Source: Candidatus Scybalocola faecigallinarum (lineage in GTDB: Bacteria; Bacillota; Clostridia; Lachnospirales; Lachnospiraceae). Taken from it: a DNA stretch of 64,000 nucleotides. The position numbers and the translations under genes were made by a program. Positions 34,913 to 44,937 of the stretch are shown here, in pieces; the first letter of the stretch is position 1, and each line of letters opens with the position of its first letter. The notes under the pieces are model-generated. The model had not been told where the DNA came from, did not search any database, and was given only the letters and a program-made list of their open reading frames with translations. Location: positions 1-64,000 of the forward strand of contig DVIT01000026.1 of assembly GCA_018711005.1 (NCBI GenBank), read 5' to 3'.

Positions 34913-36178
34913 ATGAAGAAAAAAACAAGTGCATTTAATTTGGGGGCAAAAGGATGGATCATCGTTCTTTTGGCGTTTGTCTCCTGTTATGTTTACTCTG
35001 CATTGACGTCAGATTCCCTGAATGTAACGATCGGTGTTTTCGGTGAGATGGGATTAAATACAGATGCATTGTATTCAATGTCTACTATTGCTACCGTTAT
35101 AGGTATTATTGGTTCCATCGTCCTTGGAAAGATCATGACCCTTAAGACAGCCAGCAAAACATGGGGCGTCTGTATGATCCTTGTAGGTATATTCTCTATC
35201 GTATGGTCTCAGACAAACAGCGTTGCTGTTTACGCCATCGGCTATCTGGCATGCTATACATTAACCTTGGCCTGTGCCATGCTTTTAAGCTCTCAGGTTA
35301 TTGCCAGCTGGTTCCCCAAAAAGCGCGGTGTGGCCATGGGTATCTGTACTGCAGGCTTCCCGCTTTCTGCGGCAACGACCACAGCGGTATGCAGCTCCTT
35401 TGTTCAGAATATGGGGATCAGCGCATACTACATTTTCACTGCAGTGATCAGTCTTATCGTCGGTGTGATCATTTTTGCTTTTGTTAAAGACTTTCCTGAA
35501 GAAAAAGGCGCATATCCGGATAATGATAAGGATTTCGATTTTGAAGCTGCTAAAAAAGAGCATGAAGCAAACCTTCAGTATTTAAAAATATCCAAGTGGA
35601 CCGTTAAAAAGTGCCTGAGTACAGGCCGTATGTGGATCCTTTGGGTTGCTGTTGGTATCGGCGGATTCCTTTCCATGGGTATTATGTCCAACTTCGTAGG
35701 TAAGTTTATGGAACAGGGCTATCAGATGCCTGAGATCCTGAGCATGCTGGGTATTGCCGGTATTGTTGCTATTCCAGGCTCCATGTTTGTAGGATTTATT
35801 GACACTCGATTAGGCACAAAGAAAGCCGGAATCCTTGTAAATCTTCTTGCTGTGATTGCTGTTGCTTTTAACCTGACCTCTGTTCATGCGCTCCATTATC
35901 TTTCCCTGCCCATTCTTGCCATTATGCTGGGCGGTTCATCCAACATGATGGTGTCCTGTACATCTGCTATTTGGGGACGTTATGACTTCCAGAATGCCTT
36001 CCGTGTGATCCAGCCCCTGAACTCTATTATGACCGGTGTTGGTATTACTGTGGTAGGTATTATTGGAACGAATTTCAGCTACATGGCTGCATATCAGACC
36101 ATGTGTGTTTTGGCCGTGATCGGCCTGATCGCTATGATCGCATTAAAGGTAGAGCCTATTGACAAAGAAGTACGATAA
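34913..36178 (+). CDS. Major facilitator superfamily transporter (OFA-like)
   Basis: A 421-residue transporter with twelve predicted membrane segments, a central cytoplasmic loop (DFDFEAAKKEHEANL) and features of the oxalate/formate antiporter-like subgroup, such as SWFPKKRGVAMG after segment 4. The substrate cannot be read. GAAGGAGG lies before ATG 34913. It is monocistronic, between its promoter and a strong terminator. Confidence 0.9.
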   Translation: MKKKTSAFNLGAKGWIIVLLAFVSCYVYSALTSDSLNVTIGVFGEMGLNTDALYSMSTIATVIGIIGSIVLGKIMTLKTASKTWGVCMILVGIFSIVWSQTNSVAVYAIGYLACYTLTLACAMLLSSQVIASWFPKKRGVAMGICTAGFPLSAATTTAVCSSFVQNMGISAYYIFTAVISLIVGVIIFAFVKDFPEEKGAYPDNDKDFDFEAAKKEHEANLQYLKISKWTVKKCLSTGRMWILWVAVGIGGFLSMGIMSNFVGKFMEQGYQMPEILSMLGIAGIVAIPGSMFVGFIDTRLGTKKAGILVNLLAVIAVAFNLTSVHALHYLSLPILAIMLGGSSNMMVSCTSAIWGRYDFQNAFRVIQPLNSIMTGVGITVVGIIGTNFSYMAAYQTMCVLAVIGLIAMIALKVEPIDKEVR

Positions 36179-36187
36179 GTAAATAAC

Positions 36188-36232
36188 AAAAAGGCGCCGG
36201 ACCGGGGACAACCTGGAGACCGGCGCTTTTTG
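36188..36232 (+). terminator. Intrinsic terminator of the MFS gene
   Basis: AAAAAGGCGCCGG pairs with CCGGCGCTTTTT. Confidence 0.9.
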
Positions 36233-36301
36233 GGCATCCGGCGGCGGACAGGAAAACTTTTACAAATCTTTAACACTTCGTAAATAAATTTGTGATAACA
36301 G

Positions 36302-36330
36302 TTGAGCTTTTTCCCGGAATCGTATATAAT
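36302..36330 (+). promoter_or_regulatory. Upstream promoter candidate of acpP
   Basis: TTGAGC (36302-36307), a 17-base spacer and TATAAT (36325-36330). Confidence 0.55.
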
Positions 36331-36411
36331 ATCGTTGTTGACAGCGATGCTGCGGATATGGTTTAGGCTGTGTTTTCCGCCCGGGACAGTCTCAAGATCA
36401 TAAAAAAACAG

Positions 36412-36451
36412 TTGACAGCACAGAAAAAGATGATATACTTTGAATATCAAA
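36412..36451 (+). promoter_or_regulatory. acpP promoter with FabT-like box
   Basis: TTGACA (36412-36417), a 16-base spacer and TATACT (36434-36439). TTTGA-ATA-TCAAA follows at 36439-36451, overlapping the last base of the -10. It matches the FabT palindrome known from streptococci. A near-identical box lies at 37772. Confidence 0.75.
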
Positions 36452-36485
36452 ATAATTATGGAAAATCAAAGGAGATTATAGGATT

Positions 36486-36719
36486 ATGTTAGAAAAGATG
36501 AGAGAACTTATTGCAGATCAGTTAAATGTAGATCCCAGCGAGGTTGTTGAGAGCGCCACATTTGAAGGCGATCTGGGCGCAGATTCCCTGGATCTTTTTG
36601 AACTTGTTATGAATCTGGAAGAAGAATACGGCATTGAGATTCCTACAGAAGATCTTGAAACACTTAAGACTGTAGGCGATGTTATGAATTATCTGAAAGA
36701 TCACGGTATCGAGGAATAA
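36486..36719 (+). CDS. acpP: Acyl carrier protein
   Basis: A 77-residue acidic protein with the phosphopantetheine serine in GADSLDLFELVM (Ser about 37). It carries the growing acyl chain for the Fab enzymes encoded after it. AAAGGAG precedes ATG 36486, and fabK follows by 3 bases. It is the first gene of the fatty-acid cluster; fabH, often next to it, is absent. Confidence 0.96.
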   Translation: MLEKMRELIADQLNVDPSEVVESATFEGDLGADSLDLFELVMNLEEEYGIEIPTEDLETLKTVGDVMNYLKDHGIEE

Positions 36720-36722
36720 TTC

Positions 36723-37664
36723 ATGAAAACCAGGATTACGGAACTTTTAGGGATTGAATATCCTATTATACAGGGCGGTATGGCATGGGTAGCCGATTAT
36801 CATCTGGCAGCAGCGGTTTCTGAAGCCGGCGGCCTCGGATTGATCGGTGCCGGCGGAGCGCCTGCAGACCATGTCATTGAACAGATCAAAAAGTGTAAGG
36901 AACTTACCAATAAACCTTTTGGCGTAAACATCATGCTTTTAAATCCTGATGCTGATGCTATTGCCAGGGCTGTTGTGGACATGGGGGTAAAGGTTGTAAC
37001 AACCGGGGCCGGAAGTCCTGAAAAGTACATGTCCATGTGGAAAGAAGCCGGAGTTAAGGTTATCCCGGTAGTGGCCAGCGTAGCTTTGGCTAAGCGTATG
37101 GAGCGCTGCGGTGCAGATGCCATCGTTGCAGAAGGCACAGAGTCCGGCGGACATATTGGAGAGCTGACCACCATGGTTCTTGTGCCTCAGGTGGCAGATG
37201 CTGTGAAGATTCCGGTAGTCGCTGCCGGCGGTATTGGTGACGGCAGAGGTATGGCAGCAGCATTTATGCTGGGTGCTGCCGGTGTTCAGATGGGAACACG
37301 TTTTCTTCTGGCAACAGAGACCAATATCCACCAGAATTATAAAGATCGTGTTGCAAAAGCATCGGATATTGATACTCAGGTGACCGGACGTACAACAGGT
37401 CATCCGGTGCGTATCCTTCGCAACGCCATGTCCCGCGAATATCTGAAGCTGGAAAAGGAAGGCGCAGGCTTTGAAGAACTTGAACATCTGACACTGGGCG
37501 GGCTTCGTAAGGCCGTTGTAGAAGGCGATGTGAAAAACGGTTCAGTCATGGCAGGTCAGATCGCAGGCCTTGTGAATAAGCAGCAGAGCTGTACACAGAT
37601 GATCCAGGAGATCATCGAGGAGGCAAAACAGGTGATGCGGGAGCGTTCTGTTCTGTTTGAATGA
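36723..37664 (+). CDS. fabK: Enoyl-ACP reductase II, FMN-dependent
   Basis: A 313-residue TIM-barrel flavoprotein that reduces the enoyl-ACP double bond in the last step of each elongation cycle. Features are PIIQGGMAWVAD at the N-terminus, GTESGGHIGE and AAGGIGDGRGMAAAFMLGA for FMN binding. FabK replaces FabI in many Firmicutes. The gene is 3 bases after acpP and is followed by an internal terminator. Confidence 0.94.
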   Translation: MKTRITELLGIEYPIIQGGMAWVADYHLAAAVSEAGGLGLIGAGGAPADHVIEQIKKCKELTNKPFGVNIMLLNPDADAIARAVVDMGVKVVTTGAGSPEKYMSMWKEAGVKVIPVVASVALAKRMERCGADAIVAEGTESGGHIGELTTMVLVPQVADAVKIPVVAAGGIGDGRGMAAAFMLGAAGVQMGTRFLLATETNIHQNYKDRVAKASDIDTQVTGRTTGHPVRILRNAMSREYLKLEKEGAGFEELEHLTLGGLRKAVVEGDVKNGSVMAGQIAGLVNKQQSCTQMIQEIIEEAKQVMRERSVLFE

Positions 37665-37718
37665 CAGGAGCATAAGGCATCCACCGGCTGCACAGGATTT
37701 ATACTTATGGCGTAACTT

Positions 37719-37760
37719 AGTGGGTGCGGAGCATGTAAGTGCTTTGGCCCACTCTTTTTT
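37719..37760 (+). terminator. Internal terminator between fabK and fabD
   Basis: AGTGGG...CCCACT with an inner AGCA/TGCT pair, followed by C and T6. It would separate acpP-fabK from the rest of the cluster. Confidence 0.75.
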
Positions 37761-37765
37761 AAGAA

Positions 37766-37784
37766 AAATACTTTGATTCTCAAA
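37766..37784 (+). promoter_or_regulatory. Second FabT-like box, upstream of fabD
   Basis: TTTGA-TTC-TCAAA (37772-37784) has the same flanks as the acpP box (ATAC before, A and ATAA after). AATACT at 37768-37773 may be the -10 of an internal promoter; its -35 is weak. Confidence 0.7.
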
Positions 37785-37805
37785 ATAAAAAATGAGGTGG
37801 GATAT

Positions 37806-38723
37806 ATGGCTAAGACAGCATTTATTTTCCCGGGCCAGGGCGCTCAGTATATTGGCATGGGCAAGGACTTTTATGAACAGTGCCCTGAAAGCGCCGCTAT
37901 GTTTGATCTGGCGCAGCAGGCCACCGGGCTTCCTGTAAAGGAAATGTGTTTTGAAGAAAATGACAAGCTGGGGATCACAGAGTATACCCAGATCTGTCTG
38001 CTGACGACAGAGCTTGCCATATTAAAGGCTGTAGAGGATAAGGGACTGAGACCTCAGGTGACAGCAGGGCTGAGCCTGGGAGAATATGCGGCATTAGTTG
38101 CTGCCGGGAAGCTGGATGCAGCCCAGGCCATGGTCCTTGTAAGAAAGCGGGGCATATATATGCAGGAGGCCGTTCCTGTGGGGGGCGCTATGTCTGCGGT
38201 GCTCGGCCTTGAAAATGAAGTTGTGGAAAAAATATGCCGGGATACACCGGGACTTGTAGAGCTGGCCAACTATAACTGTCCGGGACAGATCGTTATTTCC
38301 GGAGAGCAGAAGGCTGTGGAAGCAGCCGGAGAAGCCCTTAAGGCAGCCGGAGCAAAGCGTGTGGCTCCTTTAAAGGTTAGCGGACCGTTCCATTCATCCA
38401 TGCTGGCTGAGGCCGGACACCGTCTTGCCAAAGCTCTGGAGGATGTGGATTTTAAAGCTTCGGACATTCCATATGTATGCAACACCGAGGCCCGGTATGT
38501 GACGGATCCTTCTGAGATCAGCGGTATTCTGATCCGCCAGGTTTCTTCATCCGTCCGGTGGGAGCAGAGCGTCCGGGAAATGATCGCCCGGGGCGTAGAT
38601 ACATTTGTGGAAATCGGACCCGGAAAGACGTTGTGCGGATTTTTAAAACGTATTGACCGAAGCGTAAAGGCTGTAAATATTGATAAATATGAAGATTTGA
38701 AGAAGCTGGAGGACATCCTGTAA
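37806..38723 (+). CDS. fabD: Malonyl-CoA:ACP transacylase
   Basis: A 305-residue acyltransferase with [13 protein letters not shown] at the N-terminus and nucleophile Ser in [10 protein letters not shown] (about residue 88). It loads malonyl groups onto ACP. ATG 37806 is chosen for the GAGGTGGG site upstream and because it starts the fold; an earlier in-frame start would overlap the FabT-like box. Confidence 0.95.
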   Translation: MAKTAFIFPGQGAQYIGMGKDFYEQCPESAAMFDLAQQATGLPVKEMCFEENDKLGITEYTQICLLTTELAILKAVEDKGLRPQVTAGLSLGEYAALVAAGKLDAAQAMVLVRKRGIYMQEAVPVGGAMSAVLGLENEVVEKICRDTPGLVELANYNCPGQIVISGEQKAVEAAGEALKAAGAKRVAPLKVSGPFHSSMLAEAGHRLAKALEDVDFKASDIPYVCNTEARYVTDPSEISGILIRQVSSSVRWEQSVREMIARGVDTFVEIGPGKTLCGFLKRIDRSVKAVNIDKYEDLKKLEDIL

Positions 38724-38766
38724 AGGGACCTCCCTGAGGCCTTTTACAGGCCGGGAAGGAGAACAT

Positions 38767-39510
38767 ATGCTGACAGAAAAGATCGCTCTTGTTACCGGAG
38801 CGAGCCGTGGCATCGGCCGTGAGATCGCAAAGACTCTGGCAGGCCTTGGCGCTACGGTGATCATTAATTATAACGGTTCTGAGGCATCAGCCAATGCAGT
38901 GCTGGAGGAAATTACCCGGGCCGGAGGCAGCGGCGCCTGCTATCAGTGCAATGTGGCTGACCATGATAAAGTAAAGGAAATGATCACATGGATCGTTAAG
39001 ACCTATAAGCGCCTGGATATTGTTGTAAACAATGCAGGGATCACAAAGGATACGCTGATGATGGGCATGAGCGAGGCTGATTTTGATTCTGTGATCAATA
39101 TAAATCTGAAAGGGACGTTTAACTGTATCAAACATGCAGTCCGCCCCATGCTGAAACAGCGCAGCGGCCGTATCGTCAACATTTCTTCGGTTGTAGGCCG
39201 TGCAGGGAACGCCGGACAGGCCAACTATGCCGCATCCAAGGCCGGCGTTATAGGACTGACCATGTCTGCGGCCAAGGAGCTTGGCAGCCGGGGGATTACG
39301 GTGAATGCTGTGGCTCCGGGATTTATTGCAACAGAGATGACAGACGCCCTGACAGAAGATCAAAAAGCGGCAATCTTAAAAAATATCCCGTTACAGACCC
39401 TGGGAACAACAAAGGATGTAGCTGATACAGTGGCATTCCTTGTGTCCGATGAAGCACGTTATATTACCGGACAGACCATCAGTGTGGATGGCGGCCTGTA
39501 TATGGGCTAA
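38767..39510 (+). CDS. fabG: 3-oxoacyl-ACP reductase
   Basis: A 247-residue short-chain dehydrogenase with NAD(P)-binding [12 protein letters not shown] and catalytic Ser, Tyr and Lys in [14 protein letters not shown] and YAASKAG. It is standard FabG length. GGAAGGAG lies before ATG 38767. Confidence 0.95.
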   Translation: MLTEKIALVTGASRGIGREIAKTLAGLGATVIINYNGSEASANAVLEEITRAGGSGACYQCNVADHDKVKEMITWIVKTYKRLDIVVNNAGITKDTLMMGMSEADFDSVININLKGTFNCIKHAVRPMLKQRSGRIVNISSVVGRAGNAGQANYAASKAGVIGLTMSAAKELGSRGITVNAVAPGFIATEMTDALTEDQKAAILKNIPLQTLGTTKDVADTVAFLVSDEARYITGQTISVDGGLYMG

Positions 39511-39520
39511 GGAGGAACTT

Positions 39521-40756
39521 ATGAGTAAAAGAGTTGTAGTAACCGGTATGGGAGCCATTACACCTATCGGCAATAGTGTAAATGAATACTGGGAGTCTTT
39601 AAAAGCAGGCAAAGTGGGCATTGGCCCCATCACCTACTTTGACACCACCGATTATAAGGCGACCCTGGCTGCCCAGGTGAAGGATTTTAATGCCAAAGAT
39701 TATATGGATCCTAAAGCTGCCCGGCGCATGGAAACCTTTTCACAGTTTGCCGTGGCTGCGGCAAAGGAGGCCATGGAGGACTCAGGGCTTGACATGAGCG
39801 TGGAAGATCCCTATCGTGTGGGCGTATCCATCGGCTGCGGCGTGGGCAGTCTTCAGCGTATGGAAAGTGAAGAACATAAGCTGGTGACCAAGGGGCCGTC
39901 TCGTATCAGTCCCCTGATGGTACCTATGCTCATTTCCAATATGGCTGCGGGAAATGTTTCCATCCAGTTCGGCCTTAAGGGCAAGAGTATTAACATTGTA
40001 ACCGCCTGCTCTACCGGAACCCATTCCATTGGTGAAGCATACCGTACCATTCAGTACGGGGATGCAGATGTTATGCTGGCTGGCGGTACGGAAAGCTCCA
40101 TCTGCCCCATCGGTATCGGCGGTTTTGCTGCGCTGACAGCTCTGACGCCGGCAACAGATCCTCTAAGAGCCTCCATTCCGTTTGATAAAGAAAGAAGCGG
40201 TTTTGTTATGGGCGAAGGCGCCGGCGTTGTGGTTTTGGAAAGCCTGGAACATGCATTAAACCGGGGCGCTCATATTTATGCGGAAATTACCGGATATGGT
40301 GCTACCAGTGATGCCTACCATATTACATCTCCCGCAGAGGACGGGGAAGGCGCTGCAAGAGCTATGACTGACGCTATGAAAGAGGCCGGTGTGTCTCCGG
40401 AGCAGGTAAGCTATATTAATGCTCACGGTACAGCCACCCATCACAATGACCTGTTTGAAACACGTGCCATTAAGCTGGCGTTGGGCGATGCGGCATACAA
40501 CGTGCCCATCAGCTCCACTAAATCCATGATCGGCCACCTTTTAGGCGCTGCCGGCGCAGTGGAGTTTATTGCCTGCGTTAAGTCCATCCAGGATGGCTTT
40601 ATCCATCCTACGGCAGGACTGCTGGTCCCTGACGAGGAATGTGACTTGAACTATGTGCCGGGACACGGCATTGAAGCGGATGTAGACGTTGTTATGACCA
40701 ATTCCCTGGGATTTGGCGGACATAATGCAACTGTACTTGTGCGTAAATATAAGTAA
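39521..40756 (+). CDS. fabF: 3-oxoacyl-ACP synthase II
   Basis: A 411-residue condensing enzyme with active-site Cys in TACSTGTHS and the two histidines (INAHGTATHHND; STKSMIGHLLGAAG). ATG 39521 follows AAGGAGG by six bases and begins with the typical MSKRVVVTGMGA. A longer frame from 39440 overlaps fabG and is rejected. It elongates acyl-ACP chains. Confidence 0.96.
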   Translation: MSKRVVVTGMGAITPIGNSVNEYWESLKAGKVGIGPITYFDTTDYKATLAAQVKDFNAKDYMDPKAARRMETFSQFAVAAAKEAMEDSGLDMSVEDPYRVGVSIGCGVGSLQRMESEEHKLVTKGPSRISPLMVPMLISNMAAGNVSIQFGLKGKSINIVTACSTGTHSIGEAYRTIQYGDADVMLAGGTESSICPIGIGGFAALTALTPATDPLRASIPFDKERSGFVMGEGAGVVVLESLEHALNRGAHIYAEITGYGATSDAYHITSPAEDGEGAARAMTDAMKEAGVSPEQVSYINAHGTATHHNDLFETRAIKLALGDAAYNVPISSTKSMIGHLLGAAGAVEFIACVKSIQDGFIHPTAGLLVPDEECDLNYVPGHGIEADVDVVMTNSLGFGGHNATVLVRKYK

Positions 40757-40841
40757 ATCCCTGAACAGAGCCTGAAAAATCTGTCCTGGATCCGGTCAGA
40801 TCAGGCTCCCGGGGATACCTGGATGAAAGGAATGAAGTATT

Positions 40842-41336
40842 ATGGATATAGATAAGATCATGCAGCTCATTGATAAAGTAGACGCTTCCGGAATCACAAC
40901 TCTTACAGTGGAGGAAGGGTGTCTTAAGATTTCTATTGAAAAGAGCCAGGGACAGGCCCAGGCAGTTGAAGGAAATCAGGTGATCACTGTTCCTGTAGGC
41001 ATTCCCGCGCCCCAGATGCAGTCTGCAGCGCCGGCAGAGGCACCGGCAGCACCGGTACAGGCGGCTGCTGATGCCGGGGAAGCTTCGGCCGAGGAAGAAA
41101 ACGATGTATTTATTACATCCCCTATTGTGGGCGTATTTTACAGTGCATCAGGCCCGGAGGAAGAACCCTTTGTTAAAGTGGGCGATACTGTAAAAAAAGG
41201 TCAGATCGTCGGTATCGTTGAGGCTATGAAGCTGATGAATGAGATTGAAAGCGATGTGGACGGCGTGATTGAAGAAGTTCTTGTGGAAAACGCTCAGAAC
41301 GTAGAGTATGGACAGTCTTTATTCCGTGTAAAATAA
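40842..41336 (+). CDS. accB: Biotin carboxyl carrier protein of acetyl-CoA carboxylase
   Basis: A 164-residue protein with an N-terminal helical region, an Ala/Pro linker (residues about 60-85) and a C-terminal biotinyl domain with the modified lysine in VEAMKLMNEIE. It acts with AccC and AccDA, encoded downstream, to make malonyl-CoA. Confidence 0.96.
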   Translation: MDIDKIMQLIDKVDASGITTLTVEEGCLKISIEKSQGQAQAVEGNQVITVPVGIPAPQMQSAAPAEAPAAPVQAAADAGEASAEEENDVFITSPIVGVFYSASGPEEEPFVKVGDTVKKGQIVGIVEAMKLMNEIESDVDGVIEEVLVENAQNVEYGQSLFRVK

Positions 41337-41357
41337 AAAAAGAGGATATGATAATAT

Positions 41358-41786
41358 ATGAAAACACTTTGTGTTAAAGAAATTATGCAAATCCTTCCTC
41401 ACAGACATCCGTTTTTACTTGTGGATAAAGCGGAGATCATTGAAGAAGGCAAAAAAGCGGTTGGCTATAAAGCAGTGACTTATGATGAGCCCTTTTTTGT
41501 GGGACATTTCCCTCAGGAGCCGGTGATGCCCGGTGTATTAATCATGGAAGCTATGGCTCAGGTAGGCGCCATTGTGCTTCTGTCCCAGGATGGAATGCAG
41601 GGGAAACTGGTCTTTTTTGGCGGGATCAATAAGGCGCGTTTCCGCAAAAAGATTGTTCCGGGTACGATCCTTCGTATGGAAGTAGAAATCACAAAGCAGA
41701 AAGGTCCTATGGGCGTTGGCTATGGCCGTGCATATGACGGTGATGCCCTTGCCGCTGAGGGCGAGCTGACCTTTATGGTCGGCTGA
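41358..41786 (+). CDS. fabZ: 3-hydroxyacyl-ACP dehydratase
   Basis: A 142-residue hot-dog-fold enzyme with the catalytic His in [12 protein letters not shown] and Glu in [13 protein letters not shown]. It lies between accB and accC, as in many Firmicute fab clusters. AGAGGA lies before ATG 41358. Confidence 0.95.
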   Translation: MKTLCVKEIMQILPHRHPFLLVDKAEIIEEGKKAVGYKAVTYDEPFFVGHFPQEPVMPGVLIMEAMAQVGAIVLLSQDGMQGKLVFFGGINKARFRKKIVPGTILRMEVEITKQKGPMGVGYGRAYDGDALAAEGELTFMVG

Positions 41787-41802
41787 TCGGCGAGGTAGAG
41801 TA

Positions 41803-43131
41803 ATGAAAAAGATTTTGATCGCCAACCGGGGAGAGATCGCTGTTCGTATTATCCGGGCATGCAGGGAGCTGGGCATTGAGACCGTTGCTGTTTATTCCAC
41901 AGCGGATGCGGATGCTTTGCATACCCAGCTGGCAGATGAGGCTATCTGCATCGGACCTGCCCCGTCAAAAGACAGCTATCTGAACATGGAAAGCATTATC
42001 AGCGCTACTGTGATCAGCGGCGCCGATGCCATTCACCCCGGTTTCGGCTTTTTATCTGAAAACACAAAATTTGTTGAAATGTGCGAGCAGTGCAATATTA
42101 CTTTTATCGGCCCGTCTTCAGATCTGATCCATAAAATGGGCAATAAATCCGAAGCCAGAAAAACCATGATGGAAGCCGGTATTCCGGTGGTTCCGGGAAC
42201 AAAGGAGCCGGTGTATGACGCAGTTACAGGTCTTGAGATCGCTAAAAAGATCGGATTCCCTGTAATGATCAAGGCATCCAGCGGCGGCGGCGGCAAGGGG
42301 ATGCGTGTGGCTGAGGATGAGGCAAGCTTTGGCCCTAATTTCCATACTGCTCAAATGGAGTCAGTGAATGCCTTTGGGGATGATACCATGTATATTGAAA
42401 AGTACATTGTCCATCCCAGACATATTGAATTCCAGATCCTGGCGGATAAGTTTGGCAATGTAGTGCATCTGGGAGAGCGTGACTGCTCCATCCAGCGGCG
42501 TCACCAGAAGGTGCTGGAAGAATCCCCTTCCTGCGCTATTGACCCGGACTTAAGAGCCCGCATGGGAGCTACGGCTGTCGCCGCAGCAAAAGCCGTTGGG
42601 TATGAAAATGCCGGAACCATTGAGTTTTTGCTGGACGGCAATAAAAACTTTTACTTTATGGAAATGAATACCCGTATCCAGGTTGAGCATCCGGTTACCG
42701 AGATGGTTACCGGCATTGACCTGATCAAGGAACAGATTCGTATTGCCGCAGGCCTTAAGCTGGACTTTACACAGGAAGATGTGGAGGTTCGCGGTCATGC
42801 TATTGAGTGCCGGATCAATGCGGAAAATCCGTCAAAAAATTTCCGCCCGTCACCGGGAACTATTACAGAGGTGCATTTCCCCGGCGGCAACGGGATCCGT
42901 GTGGATACGGCTGTATATCAGGGCTATACAATCCCGCCCAACTATGATTCCATGATCGCAAAGCTGATCGTTCATGGAAAGGATCGGGAGGAAGCCATTG
43001 ATAAAATGCGCAGCGCTCTTGGAGAGTTTGTGATTCAGGGCATTGATACCAATCTGGATTTCCAGTTTGATATTGTCAGCAACCCGGATTTTATTAAGGG
43101 TAATTTTGATACAGGCTTTATTGCTGAATAA
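41803..43131 (+). CDS. accC: Acetyl-CoA carboxylase, biotin carboxylase subunit
   Basis: A 442-residue ATP-grasp enzyme ([43 protein letters not shown]). It carboxylates the biotin on AccB. It is full length. The 115-base gap to accD contains GC-rich hairpins (about 43133-43190) that might attenuate transcription, but there is no clean terminator. Confidence 0.96.
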   Translation: MKKILIANRGEIAVRIIRACRELGIETVAVYSTADADALHTQLADEAICIGPAPSKDSYLNMESIISATVISGADAIHPGFGFLSENTKFVEMCEQCNITFIGPSSDLIHKMGNKSEARKTMMEAGIPVVPGTKEPVYDAVTGLEIAKKIGFPVMIKASSGGGGKGMRVAEDEASFGPNFHTAQMESVNAFGDDTMYIEKYIVHPRHIEFQILADKFGNVVHLGERDCSIQRRHQKVLEESPSCAIDPDLRARMGATAVAAAKAVGYENAGTIEFLLDGNKNFYFMEMNTRIQVEHPVTEMVTGIDLIKEQIRIAAGLKLDFTQEDVEVRGHAIECRINAENPSKNFRPSPGTITEVHFPGGNGIRVDTAVYQGYTIPPNYDSMIAKLIVHGKDREEAIDKMRSALGEFVIQGIDTNLDFQFDIVSNPDFIKGNFDTGFIAE

Positions 43132-43246
43132 ACCAGGCCGCCCGAAGGCCTGTACAGGGGCGCCGGTCCGGAAGGCTGGCGCTGCCTTTTCACTGTGCCG
43201 GTACGGGGCATAAATGTTTACAAAGACGGAAGACAGGTGATGAGTT

Positions 43247-44152
43247 ATGTTAAGGGGAATGTTTAAAAAGACCACATATATTAATATCACAAGTGAAGTA
43301 AAAAAAGAAATGGATACCACCGGATCCGACCGGGAAAATGTGGAGATTCCCGAAGGCTTATGGACAAAATGTCCAAAATGCGGCCACGCTGTCTATACAA
43401 AAGATCTGGAGGACGATCTTCTCGTATGCAGCCACTGCGGCCATAACCTCCGCATGGGTGCGCCCATGCGTCTTAAGATGATCCTGGATGAAGGCAGCTT
43501 TAAGGCCTGGGATGAGGCCATTGAAACAGGAAATCCCCTGGACTTTCCAGGCTATCCGGAAAAGATCCAAAAGGCTCAGGAGGCAACAGGCCTGAAAGAG
43601 GCAGTGATCACCGGCCAGGGGACCATCGGGGGCATCCCTGTGGCTTTTGGAGTCATGGACGCATCTTTTTTTATGGGAAGTATGGGACATGTGGTTGGTG
43701 AAAAGATCACCCGTATGGTGGAACGTGCCACCCGGGACAAGCTCCCGGTTGTTATGTACTGCTGCTCCGGCGGCGCCCGGATGCAGGAAGGTATGTTTTC
43801 TCTCATGCAGATGGCAAAAACCAGCGCAGCCGTTAAACGCCACGGCGATGCCGGGCTGCCGTATTTTTCTGTACTGACAGATCCGACCACCGGCGGTGTG
43901 ACGGCAAGCTTTGCTATGCTGGGTGATATTATTTTGGCAGAACCCGGAGCTTTAGTGGGTTTTGCAGGCCCGAGAGTTATTGAGCAGACCATTGGACAAA
44001 AGCTGCCCAAGGGCTTTCAGCGGGCTGAATTTCTTTTGGAGCATGGTCTGATCGACGCGATCGTTGAGCGGAAAGACCAGAAGCAGGTACTGGAAAAGCT
44101 ATTAAGATGGCATATGAAAACGCCGGAGGCTGTGACAGGAGGTCGTGCATAA
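43247..44152 (+). CDS. accD: Acetyl-CoA carboxylase, carboxyltransferase beta subunit
   Basis: A 301-residue carboxyltransferase subunit with an N-terminal zinc ribbon ([13 protein letters not shown], then CSHCG) and the crotonase-like domain ([23 protein letters not shown]). Its stop codon overlaps the accA start by one base, so the subunits are translationally coupled. Confidence 0.95.
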   Translation: MLRGMFKKTTYINITSEVKKEMDTTGSDRENVEIPEGLWTKCPKCGHAVYTKDLEDDLLVCSHCGHNLRMGAPMRLKMILDEGSFKAWDEAIETGNPLDFPGYPEKIQKAQEATGLKEAVITGQGTIGGIPVAFGVMDASFFMGSMGHVVGEKITRMVERATRDKLPVVMYCCSGGARMQEGMFSLMQMAKTSAAVKRHGDAGLPYFSVLTDPTTGGVTASFAMLGDIILAEPGALVGFAGPRVIEQTIGQKLPKGFQRAEFLLEHGLIDAIVERKDQKQVLEKLLRWHMKTPEAVTGGRA

Positions 44153-44937
44153 TGAGTCTCACGCCATGGGACCGGGTAAAGATTGCCCGGGGAAAAAACA
44201 GGCCTACAGCCATGTTTTATATTGAAAATATATTTGATGATTTTTTTGAACTGCACGGAGACCGACACTTTAAGGATGACGGCGCCGTTGTCGGAGGGAT
44301 CGCCTCCATTGACGGCAGAGCGGTCACAGTGATCGGCCAGCAGAAAGGACGGAACACAAAAGAAAATATTTTCCGGAATTTTGGAATGCCTTATCCGGAA
44401 GGCTACAGGAAAGCACTGCGCCTTATGGAGCAGGCACAGAAATTTAACCGTCCGGTCATTTGTTTTGTAGATACATCCGGCGCCTACTGCGGCATTGGCG
44501 CAGAGGAGCGGGGACAGGGAGAGGCGATTGCCAGAAATCTTCTGGAAATGTCTGCCCTGACAGTGCCGGTATTGTCCATTATTATCGGTGAAGGCGGCAG
44601 CGGCGGCGCTCTTGCCCTTGCCGTAGCTAATGAAGTGTGGATGCTGGAAAATTCCATGTATTCTATTTTATCGCCGGAAGGCTTTGCATCGATCTTGTGG
44701 AAAGACAGCAAGAAGGCAAAGGAAGCGGCATCAGCTATGAAAATAACGGCCAGGGAATTAAAAAGCCTTGGGATTATTGATAAAATCGTAGGGGAGAAGG
44801 AACTGCTTACTCCCCAGACCAGTGATGTGGTTATCGGAAAAATGAAAAAAGGAATTGTGCGTTTCTTAAGATCCTATGATGGCAAATCGGGGGAAGAAAT
44901 CGCGGGAGAAAGATATGACAGATTTCGCAAATATTAA
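44152..44937 (+). CDS. accA: Acetyl-CoA carboxylase, carboxyltransferase alpha subunit
   Basis: A 261-residue partner of AccD ([54 protein letters not shown]). ATG 44152 is chosen because it follows AGGAGG and overlaps the accD stop by one base. A longer frame from 44107 lies inside accD and is rejected. The end overlaps the following gene by 23 bases. Confidence 0.95.
   Translation: MSLTPWDRVKIARGKNRPTAMFYIENIFDDFFELHGDRHFKDDGAVVGGIASIDGRAVTVIGQQKGRNTKENIFRNFGMPYPEGYRKALRLMEQAQKFNRPVICFVDTSGAYCGIGAEERGQGEAIARNLLEMSALTVPVLSIIIGEGGSGGALALAVANEVWMLENSMYSILSPEGFASILWKDSKKAKEAASAMKITARELKSLGIIDKIVGEKELLTPQTSDVVIGKMKKGIVRFLRSYDGKSGEEIAGERYDRFRKY

Noticed and set aside
43133-43190. GC-rich hairpins between accC and accD as a terminator
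   Set aside because: No proper T-run follows and accD/accA must be expressed with the other subunits; at most a weak attenuator.
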